Source: Cinclus cinclus (taxonomy: Eukaryota; Chordata; Aves; Passeriformes; Cinclidae). Taken from it: a stretch of 64,000 nt of DNA. The notes beneath the pieces were generated by a model. The model did not search any database, was not told the DNA's origin, and saw only the letters and a list, made by a program, of their open reading frames with translations. A program made the position numbers and the translations under genes. This document shows positions 1-11,734 of the stretch, in pieces. Positions within the stretch are counted from its first letter, which is position 1. Every line of letters starts with the position of its first letter. The stretch is taken from NCBI RefSeq assembly GCF_963662255.1, contig NC_085060.1:11937925-12001924 (forward strand), written 5' to 3'.

Positions 1-336
1 GGAACAAAGTTAAAAGCTTTTGTGCTATAGCAAAGCATTCAGATTTTAAGAAAACAAATGAGTTACAAAGCACCTCTTTGGAATTTGGAAGTTCAAGCCC
101 CCTAAAGAACATTTCATAGTTCTTTTTTATTAAAAATAAACCAGAAAAACTTATATACATCCTGGGAGTGGCAGGAGGAATGATGCTTTCAGATAAATCA
201 TGGGAAGTTCCATACCTCTCCTCAGTGAGAACTGAATCAGCCCACACATAAATTATGTAATAATAAAAGTCAAAACCCCTCAGTCACACTGGAGCTACCT
301 CCTTAGCACCTAGTTCTTTATGGAAAAAGTGAGTGG
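1..336. other. Single-copy AT-rich sequence, no feature seen
   Basis: I see no gene, repeat family or RNA signature here. Reading frames on both strands are closed at short intervals. Confidence 0.6.
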
Positions 337-420
337 TTCCTTCCTTCCTTCCTTCCTTCCTTCCTCCCTTCCTTCCTCCCTTCCTTCCTCCCTCCCTTCC
401 TTCCTCCCTCCCTCTCTTCC
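337..420. repeat. (TTCC)n pyrimidine microsatellite
   Basis: A run of TTCC units is interrupted by CTCC and CCTCCC variants, so the plus strand is purely C and T for about 80 bases. Such polypurine/polypyrimidine tracts are length-variable and can form triplex DNA. The plus-strand open frame starting at 333 (Ser/Pro/Leu repeats) is an artefact of this tract. Confidence 0.95.
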
Positions 421-1654
421 ATATATATTTGGACTGTCCTCCATTCCTTCTGGAGGTCCAGTCTGAGCTGTGTTTAAGTCAAAAAGAATATTTCCACATA
501 CCTCAGATTACCTTGGATGACCATACAAAACTCCACCTGTCCATCACATCAAACAGAGCAAAGCCCAAAATCATCTCTGCAAAACTGGGGAGCTCAGGAA
601 GATCCAGTGCAGTAAAAGAGGCTTTGGAATTCCAGGACCACAATTCCTTTTCCTTAAAATGTTTTGGAAATTAAATAAAAACTGGAAAACTCTGTGCAAA
701 ACAAGCAGCTAAAACTGGCCAATCTACTAAGTTTAAAGCGAAATAGGCACACTTTGGCTCTTATTGTTCCTTCAGAGATTAAGCAATCTTCTCTTGAACT
801 ATTTATCATTCTGTATTATAATTTACAATATAAGCTCCACCAACATTCCAAAAGAATGATTTAAAAAAAATCCTTTCGGTGCCTTTTTAATGAAATAAAA
901 CTTTTCCAGAAACAAAACATAGAAACTAAGTTGCACTGAACTCCATATCTGCAATACCAATTGGACAAGAGAAAAATACCCATACTCACTGACAATGAAA
1001 TTTAACTTTATATTTAACACCCCTCTGCTACCTCATTTGAAAATATTTTCATACAATTTTGTTGGTGCAATCTCTGCTGTGTTACAGAAACAGTATCTGC
1101 CACTAGCAATGAGATAAACCACTGCTTCCAAGTTGCAAAGTCCAACACTATCTTACATATAAAAGAGAAATACAGCTAAAAAAACAGAACTACATTTAAA
1201 TGTATGTAGCAGGTACAACATCCCAGCTGGAAACTGGATTTGATGGTGAGTACCAGAGGTGGACTATTTCCTGTGGGTATCACAGTGTGATAGAGCAGCA
1301 GTTGAAACAACACTTTCAGTAACACATTATGCAAACTTCATTTACCTATTCAATGAAGAGGAAATATACTTAAGCCACAGTGCCAAGATATGCTATTTCC
1401 TTTGCCTGAACTGCATTTTTCACACTGCCATACAACTAATGGAAAATGTGTTGTAAACAACAAACAATATATTTATCTCCCAGCACACTTAATTCAGGCA
1501 GTGAAGATTTTAACTGAAGTTTCTGTTGGTTTAGGCATGGAGAAGATTTTATCTTTTTTTTTGTCTTCTTCAAAGTTCACAGCCACTTTAAAAATGATGT
1601 ATTCAAGTGGTGTCAAAAATACCTACACACATCACAGCTGTCTGTCAGCAGCAC
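421..1654. other. Single-copy AT-rich sequence
   Basis: No recognisable repeat or coding exon is seen. The longest open frames are below 100 codons and have no family resemblance. The last five bases (AGCAC, 1650-1654) are the probable left target-site duplication of the adjoining LTR. Confidence 0.55.
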
Positions 1655-2211
1655 TGTCCTGGTTTGGACTGGGGTAGAGTTAATTTTTCCCCAGTAGCTG
1701 GTACAGTGCAGTGTTTCAGATTCAGTGTGAGTATAATGTTGAGGACACATTGATGCTTCATCTGTTGCTCTGTAGTGCTCTCTCTCAGTCAAGGCATTTT
1801 CAGCCTTGAGCTCTCAGGGAGGCAGGGGAGACCATGGCCAGGACACCTGACTCAAACTTCCCAAAGGACATTCCACACCACAGAAAGCCTGCCAAGTTTC
1901 TGTACTGAGGAGAGTTGGACAGGAGGGGCTGATCCCTGCTTGAGGATGGGACTGGCATTGGACAGTGGACTGTGAGCAACTGTACTGGACATCACTTTTC
2001 TTTCTAGAGTTTTATTTCTTTTTCTCTCTTTCCTTTAAAAAAAATACCACTATAATTTTTGTAATTATATTCTATTTCAATTATTAAACTTTACATATCT
2101 TAACACAGGTTTTACCTTTTTCTTATTTTCCTCCCAGCCCCACAGCAGGGGGGTTGTTTGAGCAAGCAACTGAGCAGTGTTTAGTTGCTGGCTGAAGCTA
2201 AATGATGACGA
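1655..2211 (+). mobile_element. Solo LTR, avian ERVL type
   Basis: The element starts TGTCCTGGTTTGGACTGGGG and ends near GGCTGAAGCTAAATGATGACGA. The start, the segment TTAATTTTTCCCCAGTAGC, the ATTAAA poly(A)-type signal at 2083-2088 and the GGTTTTACCTTTTTCTTATT segment after it are what I know from high-copy avian ERVL LTRs. Flanking pentamers are AGCAC (1650-1654) and GGCAC (2212-2216): a 5-bp duplication, as expected for ERVL, with one mismatch. No internal retroviral sequence follows, so it is read as a solo LTR in plus orientation. The centre of U3 seems shortened and I see no clear TATA box, so promoter activity is doubtful. The canonical 3' end (ACA) has decayed to CGA. Confidence 0.82.
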
Positions 2212-2216
2212 GGCAC

Positions 2217-4192
2217 ATACAGGCATATAAAATATCACTGCGTTCCATGCAGCACATCTGTCAGCAGCAGGGGTGGCCAGTAGTAGCAGGGGGCTACGTT
2301 GTGCATCTCTTCATTTGCACCCTCAAAATTTCAACAGAGGTCAAGAATGCCATTTTCTAAATTCATTTGGGAAGAAAACTCTTTCCAATTTGCTGTGACT
2401 GTAACTGTGGTGAAGCAAGCCCTCATCATTTCTGTGCACTTATGAAGCAGCTGACTGCAGAGCAACAGGGTTCTGGGAAAGATCCAAATCATACCAGAAG
2501 GAATAGCACAACAGGTGTCTTTACCTTACTAAGACCTCAAAATTCTTGCTAAATAATATTATGTATAACAGTATTTCTCAAGTTAACAAGAAATGAGATT
2601 GTATTTAAAATTATACCATGAAAGCTCTTGAGTTTTGATGCCAATATTGTTCCATCCATAAATAACAGAGTTGAAGTAGACTCTGACCACCTACCACTGC
2701 AGCCATGTCCTCTCAAATGACATAAAACACAGGATAAAAAAAGCTGTCTATTTTTGTCCTATATAAAAAATTAGCAAATTGCATTAATGTAACAAGAATA
2801 CTGTGAATTAGCAGAATGAGCCATAATTTCTTAATTTGTAATCACTGAATCATGTCAGGTCACATGCATATTGTGTTATCAACAGCTCTACTGCTTCATT
2901 TTCATGGAAACACAAAGGCAGATAAATAAAAATTGCATTTTCTGAATTTAGCAGTCTCTTTCCTATACATTCAAAATCAAAGTACAAAAGTTTATGCAAG
3001 AGATGTCTTGTATGAGAGGAAAGAACCAATGACAAATTGAGATCTGATGGATATTTATGGAGGGTAAAGCATTCTGAAATCTCCTGTGAGGAAAAGGTGC
3101 ACTATAGTACTATATTTATTTCTCATATTTACTACCTACTTAACAGACTCTTAAAAGACACACACCTATAAAAGGCCACTCTTCTGCTATGACAGCACTC
3201 TAGTTTACACTCACTGATAATTTTCCCATAACAAGAAAACTTTCCTGGTGCTATTACAGTAAGAAAGTGATGGAGAAAAGCATAGTATTTTGGTTTTCAG
3301 GTTCATTGTTGCTATCAAGAAATATTCACAAATCTTTGTGGCCTTCAAAATTTACTTATGCTTCATATTTCCCTCCTAATCAACAGGTTCAGGTGATCCA
3401 AGTAGCAGACATAAATTCTCTAAGTGTGAACATTTCAGACATGCTGCCCAAGTCACAGTAAAGTGCTTTATTTTCAGTGCTGCATGGCTTGGTTTTTGAT
3501 TGCATGGAGTGCTATGAAATCAGTTTTTATGATTTGTGAAGAGCGCAGACAATCAAACACAACTTTTATGTCATTACCCTGCATAAAAGCATATGTTCAT
3601 CATTACATTCCAGAGCTGTAGGAAAGGCCAATGGAAACAAAAACAGTGTTTGATTGTTTACTCACTCCATTTATCCCACATTTATGTGGACTAGATAAAG
3701 GAGTTATAAAGGAGCTCCAGCAGTACAGCATGTTTAACTCTTGCTGCTGAAAGTCTAAAGCACAATAGGCAAATACTGGAACAGTTGGAAAATGTGTTGC
3801 TCCTTTTCCAGTACAGCCTATATCCCGAAACAATGCAAAACACAGAATGGAAAATGTTTAGGAATATCTACAAAGTTGATATGCAATTTTTTTTTTTGTG
3901 TGTATTCTATTGCAGTTAAAAGCCTGGCTTCATTCAGGCAGATAAGCACTTGTATGTGAATCTTTGGACAAGTAACTCCAATATGTTCTTTATAGTTTTG
4001 GTCTACTGCAGTGGGAGGTGGGATTGTGAACATCTGTGCTAGTAACTGCCTGGAATTCTGCAAGCTCCCTAGTTAATTGTATACTTAAGTGTACTTAAAT
4101 AATGTAATAATTGCATTTGGCTTTAGGCAACAGAGAAAAATGCATGGTTACTACGTAAGTATGGCATATATTTTCATGTCTGTCATACAGAT
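2217..4192. other. Single-copy AT-rich sequence
   Basis: No gene or known repeat family is recognised. Open frames are short and scattered over both strands. A run of about ten T lies near 3889-3898. Confidence 0.55.
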
Positions 4193-4247
4193 GATCTTCT
4201 ACTCCATTATGTTATGGTTATGGATCTTTTACTCAATGTTATGGTTA
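4193..4247. repeat. Imperfect tandem duplication, two copies of about 25-28 bp
   Basis: Copy one (4193-4220) and copy two (4223-4247) both run GATCTT.TACTC..ATGTTATGGTTA. Copy two lacks a few bases in its middle. The arrangement looks like a local replication-slippage duplication that has since diverged. Confidence 0.7.
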
Positions 4248-7200
4248 CCATGGCCAGTGCATGACAAGTGCATCTTGCCATGGGATACAGAGATTTTTAT
4301 CAGGCTAAGAATATATACAGCCATTTTCTAATTAAATACAGTACTTTATCTTTTAGCCAAATCTGTTTATTAGCTTTGGCAAGGGATTTATTTAAATTAT
4401 ATCTACATAATTTGTTTCTTAAATGAAGGCATACTAGCTTATTTGTATCAAAGACAGGTGTTTGCAAAATGTGTTTTAAATGAAAAAGCTTGCCATCTAT
4501 AATTTATTAAATATGATTAATATAATTGTCAATAACTAAAACTTGAAAAGACAGCCAAGAAGCTAACTCAGATGGATGCATCTTAAAAATGTAGATTAAA
4601 AATAGCCATGAAATATGCTGATCATATCATGGTCCTACAGTGATAGAGGTTCATCTGACCAACAGTCTGTATGTCTTGAGAATTTGTTTTGGATGTCTGA
4701 AGATAACATAACACGTTGCTAAGGTAACAAATGTTGGGTTGTTTGAGTTTTTTCTTGGAAGAATATACAGGCATGTAAAACCAGTATAAAATAGACAAGT
4801 AATATCTTGGTGCCCGAGGGCTTTCCTGCTTTATATATGCCACTCTGCAGAGACACTTGATATTCATCTTTCACAGCTGATTACTCATTTCCTCATTTAG
4901 AGATTCCATTAGAAATCATTTGTGTAAAATGGAGAAATAACTAAAGATTCAGAAGAACGAGCACACTGGTCTGTTGAGGCAGTGCTGCAGCCCTGCTCGG
5001 CTGCTGCAGCCTCAAGTGAATCACTGAGCACTTCTGTCCAAGGCATAGCAGAGAGGATGTCAGTGCAAAGGGACTCATACATCAGGGAAATCCAAATCAC
5101 TCTATAACCCAAAAGATCTGATTCCATTTAAAAAGTGACTTACACTGCAGTCTTTTCTCCTTTTGTATTTATTTTCTGCTAACTATATTTTATTTGCATG
5201 AATTTTCCTGAAAATTACATTACAAATTACATTATAATGGGAAATCTCAGAGCACAGAGAAAAGTTAGTTACCCTCGGCACCTAAATGATTATGCTAATA
5301 TTTTGTCAATTAAATGAACTAGAGAAGATATTCAACTATGAATATTTTGCTTCATGAGCTTAAGACAGGTTGGGTCTGGGATCAGATGACATTACATTGC
5401 AGCAGTGCTGGTGTCTCATTGTGAAGTTTTATTCAAAGAAGGGAGAGGCTGAAGTACTAGAAGTTTCCATTTTACCTAAAAGCAGGTGCCCTCTTCCACT
5501 ACAATCTTTTTTCCTTTGCTTCCTCCCTCCTATTCAGTGTTTTCCTCCTCCCAGAGAAAGAAGCATTAAATGAGGATCCATGGAACCTTGAATAACCTAC
5601 TTATTTGAATCAGACATTTATAGGAACAAATTCAGCTTTGGCTCTGAGGTTTTTACTCCCTACAAATCCACTATTTGCACTTCTGGTAAATTACCATCTT
5701 TCTATCTACTTTGAGGCAATTCAAAGCTGTATTCTTAGGAAGTGAAGTGAAATTCAGAAACACAATTCCAACCTGTCCACATGCATCATCACTGCAAAAA
5801 GAAGAGCTGCTTATAGTTTAATGAATAGTGTTCAGTGCTTTCCCAAGCTAATGAGCACCACTAGGTCATATCTTAGTACACGATTTGCTGTTGAGCAGTC
5901 TCTTTTGGCCGTGAGAGTCATTAGTAACATGGTAACAGGAGGCGACAGCGTGAAATGGGGGTGAAGGAGTGAGATATGATGGAAGTGGCAGCATCTCATT
6001 GTTCTGGAGTAGAGGCAGAACAGAAGTTGTGTGAAGGGCTGACGTGGACATAAAGAATAGATCACTGCATCGATGACAGGAACTGGGGAATTAGATTAGG
6101 AGCTGCAAAGAGGCTTGGAGATTAAGAGGAAAGGACAGGTGGGAAAGGATGGGCAGAACACAGATGGAAGATTGGTGAACTGGGAGTTCTATGCCAGGAG
6201 AAGGAACAAGGAGTTGATAGCAAAGGGGCGTGAAAGTCCTACATGCACAAAAGAGAGAGGCTGCTCTCTGACATGCAAGAAGGGCTGGGATAGCAGACCT
6301 TGGAACTTTGCTGTGATAACTCTAAAGCCATTCTGGCTGTGAACGGGTTTGGCAGAGGACATCGTGTACAAACCTCCAGGCTTCTCTTATCATCCTCCCA
6401 TTCAAGTCAAATGCATTTTTTTTGCTGACATTCTTCTCAACTGCAATGCATTGGGGCAAAACAGGATGACAGGGAATCACTCTGAAGGAAATTGAGGTTG
6501 CAGCCTGGTCCAGGCCACTTGTACAATTGCATCATACTAGTTTATGAACTTCCCATACTCCATAAAAAATCATTTGCAATCAAACCCAAACATCTGAAAC
6601 ATTAAAATAATAGAGTACAAATATACTTCTGAATACATAAGATGTTTACAAATAAAAATTTGAAAATGTTGTCTTCATACAGCACAAGTTAGTCTACAAA
6701 TTTTGTCTACTACAGGAGTGTGGTAGCTTACTCCTTCACATGAAAAACAAGACTTAAATTATACATAATTAACCCCCCAAAGTATGTATGTTCTATAAAG
6801 ATTAGCTTGAGCACTGAAAATTTAAGTTTTTGCATTATGAACAGAATACATTTGTTTTCAGTAAAACGCCACCTATTTTTTTCAACATCAGCTACCTGAG
6901 ATCTGTCAGATCTACATGAATAATACATGAAGTTTTAAAATACAGCATTTGAAGCTGTTGTAGACATTTTGAAAAAAAAATACTATAAAAACAGGTAGAA
7001 AAAAGGAAAACAAAAGTATCTAATAACATGATGAGCAACTGACCACCATATGCTACTAACATAAAGAACTACAGATATTCTATCATAATTCTGTCAATCA
7101 CTGTTTTTTTTTTTCATATTAAGTGATCATGTATTCAATAGTTGTACTCAAGAAAACAAACATGGAATGAAACATATCTATAACAGTTTATTATGAATGG

Positions 7201-7635
7201 AAGATGTTCTGCACACCACTGAGTTTGCTCAACAAGCTCTGAAAAGTAGTGCCCAGTGCTCAAAGTACAATGCTACACAATACTCTTGTCCTCAGATATT
7301 AACAAGTTATTTCATATAGGTCTTCAGAATGCATTTTTCCTTGAAAATCATCAGTATTTCACTTCATGACCCCCAAATAATCCTTCCACTAAGGAGTTCA
7401 TTTAGCTCATTAACACTTTTGATATCATCTGAATAGTTTATTATTTTTGAAAAGGAAAAAAATATTTTCACAAGGTGCTGACTTTGCACATATGACATTT
7501 GGTGAGGAGGGAAGAAGACACCCATGGAAATTATTTTTTCTGAGAGGACCTGCTGAGATCATCCTCTATGTCTGACAAAAAAACAATCAGTGATAAGTTT
7601 CTAGAATTGACAATCTGTTAAACCACTGAGAAAGT
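4248..7635. other. Single-copy sequence with a purine-rich island at about 5930-6350
   Basis: Mostly AT-rich and featureless. Between about 5930 and 6350 the plus strand becomes G/A-rich and less AT-rich, with overlapping short open frames on both strands. I recognise no protein or repeat in it. It could be an old, decayed transposon or a non-coding exon, but nothing in the sequence decides this. Confidence 0.45.
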
Positions 7636-7823
7636 TGAACACGCCTCTGTGAACACTCATTTTGAAAACTAACAAGTCCCGGGAAACTCTTTTCTTTCTT
7701 CCCCTTGAGTACATAGAGGTAACAGCCTGGTCTGGCCCCTGTGCGTGCAGGGTCGGGCCCTTCTGGGAAAGGCCCGGTCCAGCAGGGAGCGCGCGGCGCG
7801 GCTGAAGCCAGCCAGAAACCGCC

Positions 7824-7860
7824 GGGCAGGGCAGGGCAGGGCAGGGCAGGGCAGGGGCAG
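7824..7860. repeat. (GGGCA)n minisatellite inside LTR
   Basis: About seven units of the pentamer GGGCA occur head to tail, the last one expanded to GGGGCA. On the minus strand this reads as a Pro/Cys/Leu/Ala-rich peptide and creates the spurious open frames at 7601-7884. Confidence 0.9.
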
Positions 7861-8879
7861 CCATCGACCCGCTGAGGCTGCCACTGCTGACTTCTAGCCT
7901 GGCTGCTCAGATCCTAGCCCACCCCCCAGAGCAACCACCACCATTTCTTGGTGGGCCCCTGCTGTCCTGGCCCAGCCCCCAGTGCGGCCGCTGAAAAACT
8001 CTCCACCACAAACAGCTACGGGCCACCACCCAGCAGGGATAACGTGACCATCTGCAGGCCTCGGGGAGATAGGAACTCTCTCACTGAACAGATGAAACCT
8101 GCAAACATCCATTCTCTTTATTGAGTGAAAGAAAAGGACAGAGATGAGGACACGCACAGAAACAGCATGGAGACATCGAGGTCAGACAAGAAGGAAGAGT
8201 CAGGTCCCTGATACGAGGGGATGGGGAGATGTCTTGGACTGAAATTCTCTTGTAAGCTATGGAGAAAATATGATTGATATATCAGACTCTTTTTCCCCTG
8301 TAACTCATAAAAATGCGTTTTTGGGGGATGAAGTGTTCTAGCTACAGTTATGAACAGAAGCACCAGTGCTGAAGTAAGCAGATGTTTGAGGTAACTGTGA
8401 TTCCATGAGAAGTTTGAATACAGAGAGAGAGAAGAGTGATGAAGACCCATTGCCCCCAGGAAAGACCTCTGTTCCCAGAGCTGAAGATAATCTTAGAGTT
8501 AGATGAAGAGAACTTGTGCTTTTGAAGAGTTTCATCCTTAAAAATGGTACCCCATAAGTTGACGTGGTCCTTGAAAACACTTGTGGGGAAAACTGTTAAG
8601 TCATGGAAAGGGATTTTTACACAGTGATCAGATTTCCATTCTCCCAGGTGGATGATTCACTGTGATATTGAAACCACGAGTGAAATGTTTTCTTGTGGAG
8701 AAGTCTCCACAGACTGAAGAGAGAGACTCCTCTCCCTAAGTGAACTGAAGAAAGAGATGGTGAACTGACTGATTTGTTTCTGTCTATTGTCAGTGTGAAA
8801 GAAAAGAGGCTGTGGAGGCAGAAGAAGAGGTCTGAAGGTTTTATTCTGATTCTTATTAGTTTTTCTTTTAGTTTCTTTT

Positions 8880-8885
8880 AATAAA
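8880..8885 (+). terminator. LTR polyadenylation signal AATAAA
   Basis: A perfect AATAAA lies about 130 bases before the proposed LTR end, in the expected R-U5 position. It is followed by T-rich sequence typical of a downstream element. Function is inferred from position only. Confidence 0.55.
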
Positions 8886-10293
8886 ATTTTTCTTTATACC
8901 CTTTAAAGTTTGAGCCTGCTTTGCTCATCTCCTTACCCTATCACACAGCAAGAAATGAGTAAATAATTCTAGTAGGTGCAGTGGCAATTTGGGCAGCACT
9001 AAATCCAAACAAAGTTCATTTTGTTGAAACCATTTCAATGCTCTTCAACAGCTACTGAATGTAAAAACCACTCCAGTTAGAACACTGTGGATTCTGTAAG
9101 AAGCTTTGGAAGAAGGAAAACCCTTCTTTTAAGCTGAGAAGGGTAGTATGTTTAAAATGCTGTACAGCAGAGAAATACTTGTCCATGCATTATTTCTACT
9201 CTCTATTTCAATAGTGTCATAAATTGAGTTGAAAATGATAACTCTGAACATATCACTTAGCTGTTTCTAAGTAATTACTACATTTTCCCCCTCAGGTATA
9301 AACTGTAAAACGTAAATTATGTGGATACTTGCATGTTAAGAACCATACACGAGTTTCTACAAGATGCTATTCATGAATCTTTGCATCATGCTGGCCTGCT
9401 CCTCAAAGTACTCAAAGGACCCATCTGTAGACCAGGATGGGCTAAAATTTGTTGATTTGCTTAAATTTAACTCTAAAAAATCTTGTGACTCTGAGATACA
9501 TGTCTATCCTTGAGAATTTTCAGAGATAAAATTTTCAGATTTCAAACCAGGTCTCCTGAGTGGGTGAACAGCTGCCAGCTGAGTGACTGGTCAGCCAGGC
9601 TCCAGACTGTCTTAGCCTTTGCATTCAGGCTTTGGCTTAAGATACTGCTGAAATGAGTCTTCTCTTACTAAATGTAGCAGGCTACCTTGGAACAGTCCCA
9701 ATTTTTCAGAACTACTTGGCTTCAGTTATATGCATCTGATCACAGAAATTTAAAAACAGTTAAATGACATTTCTTTCAGTCTTAAGTTTTATGGGGGAGG
9801 GAATAAAAGTTTTAAATGTCCCATCTATCGAAATAGCAGAACGATTCTAAATTTTGAATAACCTTGAGGCAGATGGAAAGCAACAAAACGCCTCTATCTG
9901 AAGTTTGAGAAGAAGCCTCACATTATCATCACAGAGCTGACAAGAAGTGACAAACGTTTGCTTCATCCTATAAGCTTGTTTAAAAACCAGAAGGGGACAA
10001 AATGTAATGCATCTATTACAGACATGCTGTTCAGCTTTCAAGTGGTAACTCATAATCTCCAATACAAAATTTTAAAATGAAAAAACCTGGGTGTCCACTT
10101 CCATTAAACTAGGACAAGATGCAAACTCATTGTGATAGCCCTGCCATCCAGTCTTATCCCCAGCTCCCAAAACTTGCACAAATAATGTTGCAATCAGCTT
10201 CTGGATGACACAAAATCTCTCAGGCCCTGTCAGGCATAATCCTTTGGTAAAATAGGCTTCTTTACCTGTTATACTATCACTTGTCAGCAGAAG

Positions 10294-10311
10294 TGATGTG
10301 ATGTCACATCA
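10294..10311. repeat. Inverted repeat with CRE-like core
   Basis: TGATGTGA, spacer TG, TCACATCA: an 8-bp perfect stem. The centre contains TGATGTCA, one base away from the cAMP-response element consensus TGACGTCA. Such a motif is also expected by chance in a window this size. Confidence 0.6.
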
Positions 10312-10390
10312 AGGACAACATATAACTTGATTCAGATATGGAATTTTAAAGAAAAAAATATCTATTTTGTATAAGTAATCTGATTCAGAG

Positions 10391-10417
10391 ATTTCTGACA
10401 AGTGCTATGTCAGAAAT
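10391..10417. repeat. Inverted repeat, 10-bp perfect stem
   Basis: ATTTCTGACA, a 7-base loop AGTGCTA, then TGTCAGAAAT. Pairing does not extend past the ten base pairs, so it is too short for a typical microRNA precursor. Confidence 0.75.
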
Positions 10418-11127
10418 TTGAGGTATTTGAAGTATTTATGACAAAATGACACAATTTGTCAATATAGCAAAAATATCTTCAAGGTGAGTAGTCAAAATAA
10501 TTGCAATTAAACCACTCCCTAGTTACTGTTTAGATGACACAGTAAGAATGACAATACAATGCAGTTAGTGACATTTAGAACTCTTGGAAGTATTTCAAAT
10601 GTCTCTGTAGTCATGTATATGGAGAAATAGTTTCTGTTTTGATTTAGATATTACAAAGGTGTTTAGTAACATTGTTTTCCCTCTGGTCCTGTCACTGAGA
10701 GTCTCAAGTCTTGCACAAGATGTCCCATTAGTCTATTAGCCTAGGTTCTGTATATTTTCTAGAAGAAACATATAGCTCCTGCCATTGTTTTATGTCCATG
10801 TGGGTTCCTTCATAGTGTCTTAAGATGATTGAAAAAATAGTATTGTCTAATGTGCTTTACATATTTTTTTCTGCATGATTTCTGACAGTTTACTTCATTT
10901 ACTCATTTATTCCACACATGCACAGATTTCCAGGTAGAGAGAAGACCCCACTATGATCATCCATGTCACCCTCCTGCAAAAAAATAGAACCCATAATTCA
11001 GGCTGCCAGATTAAAGAATTTGTTACAAGCATAGCCTGTCTTAAAAAAAACTCAACTCCCCCAACAAAATCTCTTTTCCAGTTATTGTCTTCAAGAGTCA
11101 GCAACTCCATCATATTGCCACATATGG

Positions 11128-11198
11128 ATCATAGAATCACAGAATGGTTTGGGTTGGAAGTGACCTTAAAATTCATCCAGTTCCAAACGCCCTGTCAA
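11128..11198 (-). mobile_element. CR1 LINE fragment, 3' terminus
   Basis: ATCATAGAATCACAGAATGG followed by TTTGGGTTGGAAGTGACC is the reverse complement of the CR1 3' untranslated end in birds. It includes the terminal ATTCTGTG/ATTCTATG octamers by which CR1 ends. Similarity fades after about 70 bases, so this is an extreme 5' truncation, which is usual for CR1. Confidence 0.9.
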
Positions 11199-11728
11199 TT
11201 TTATTTTGAAAATATGACATCTGTTAATGGTCTCTTGTTAATGGCATATTTAATATCATACACGTGATAAAGGATCTGTTTAACCTAATCACTTCCCACT
11301 TAAAGGCAAGCTTTAGAGCTCTGTCTCATAGTTAACTTTTTACACAGGGATGAATTACATTTGGCTTCACTACGTTGACGGTCAAATTATTTTCAGAATT
11401 ATATTTTTCAAGAGTACATTGTCACCTTTCCCCTCCCTCATTTAAGTATGGCAAAGCATTTTATTCCTTGAGGCGTGATACTTCTTTTTAATAAAGAAAA
11501 GAGCTGAATGTTCTATGTGATCAACTTGCAAAACTATATTAACTCTCTACTGAATTAAGACCTTCTTTAGGACATACTATATTTTTCATTCAGCCTTTTA
11601 GAAGACTTTGTCCTCTGAACAAGCCATAAACACCATGTTTTTTTATTAAAGTATTTTTCCAGTTCCTCCAGACTCTACCATAAAACAAAAATGACATTTC
11701 CACAAGGCTATATTCTGTTCTCTATTTT
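11199..11728. other. Single-copy AT-rich sequence
   Basis: Nothing recognisable is seen before the left target-site duplication GAACAC (11729-11734) of the next LTR. Confidence 0.55.
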
Positions 11729-11734
11729 GAACAC

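Larger units (their letters stand above)
7636..9011 (+). mobile_element. Long ERV LTR, CpG-rich U3, probable solo LTR
   Basis: The 3' part is the firmest: CTGTGGAGGCAGAAG, TTTTATTCTGATTC, an AATAAA signal at 8880-8885, then CCCTTTAAAGTTTGAGCCTG and CTATCACACAGCAAGAAATG match the R-U5 region of a songbird LTR family I know. The 5' part (about 7650-8100) is GC- and CpG-rich and contains a GGGCA minisatellite. The left edge is uncertain. Starting at TGAACACG (7636) and ending at CCAAACA (9011) gives TG...CA ends flanked by AAGT on both sides (7632-7635, 9012-9015), a possible 4-bp duplication. A start at TGTGAACACTC (about 7649) is also plausible. No gag, pol or env sequence is seen. At about 1.4 kb it is long for an LTR, so two nested repeats are an alternative. 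Confidence 0.68.
9012..11127. other. Single-copy AT-rich sequence with two short hairpins
   Basis: No gene or known repeat is recognised. Two perfect inverted repeats lie close together at 10294-10311 and 10391-10417 and are listed separately. Confidence 0.5.

Noticed and set aside
333..674. 113-codon plus-strand open frame
   Set aside because: Its first third is the (TTCC)n microsatellite read as Ser/Pro/Leu/Phe. The remainder has no family resemblance or gene context.
7601..8157. Three overlapping minus-strand frames of 71-87 codons
   Set aside because: They read through the GGGCA minisatellite and CpG-rich LTR sequence and have no protein-like features.
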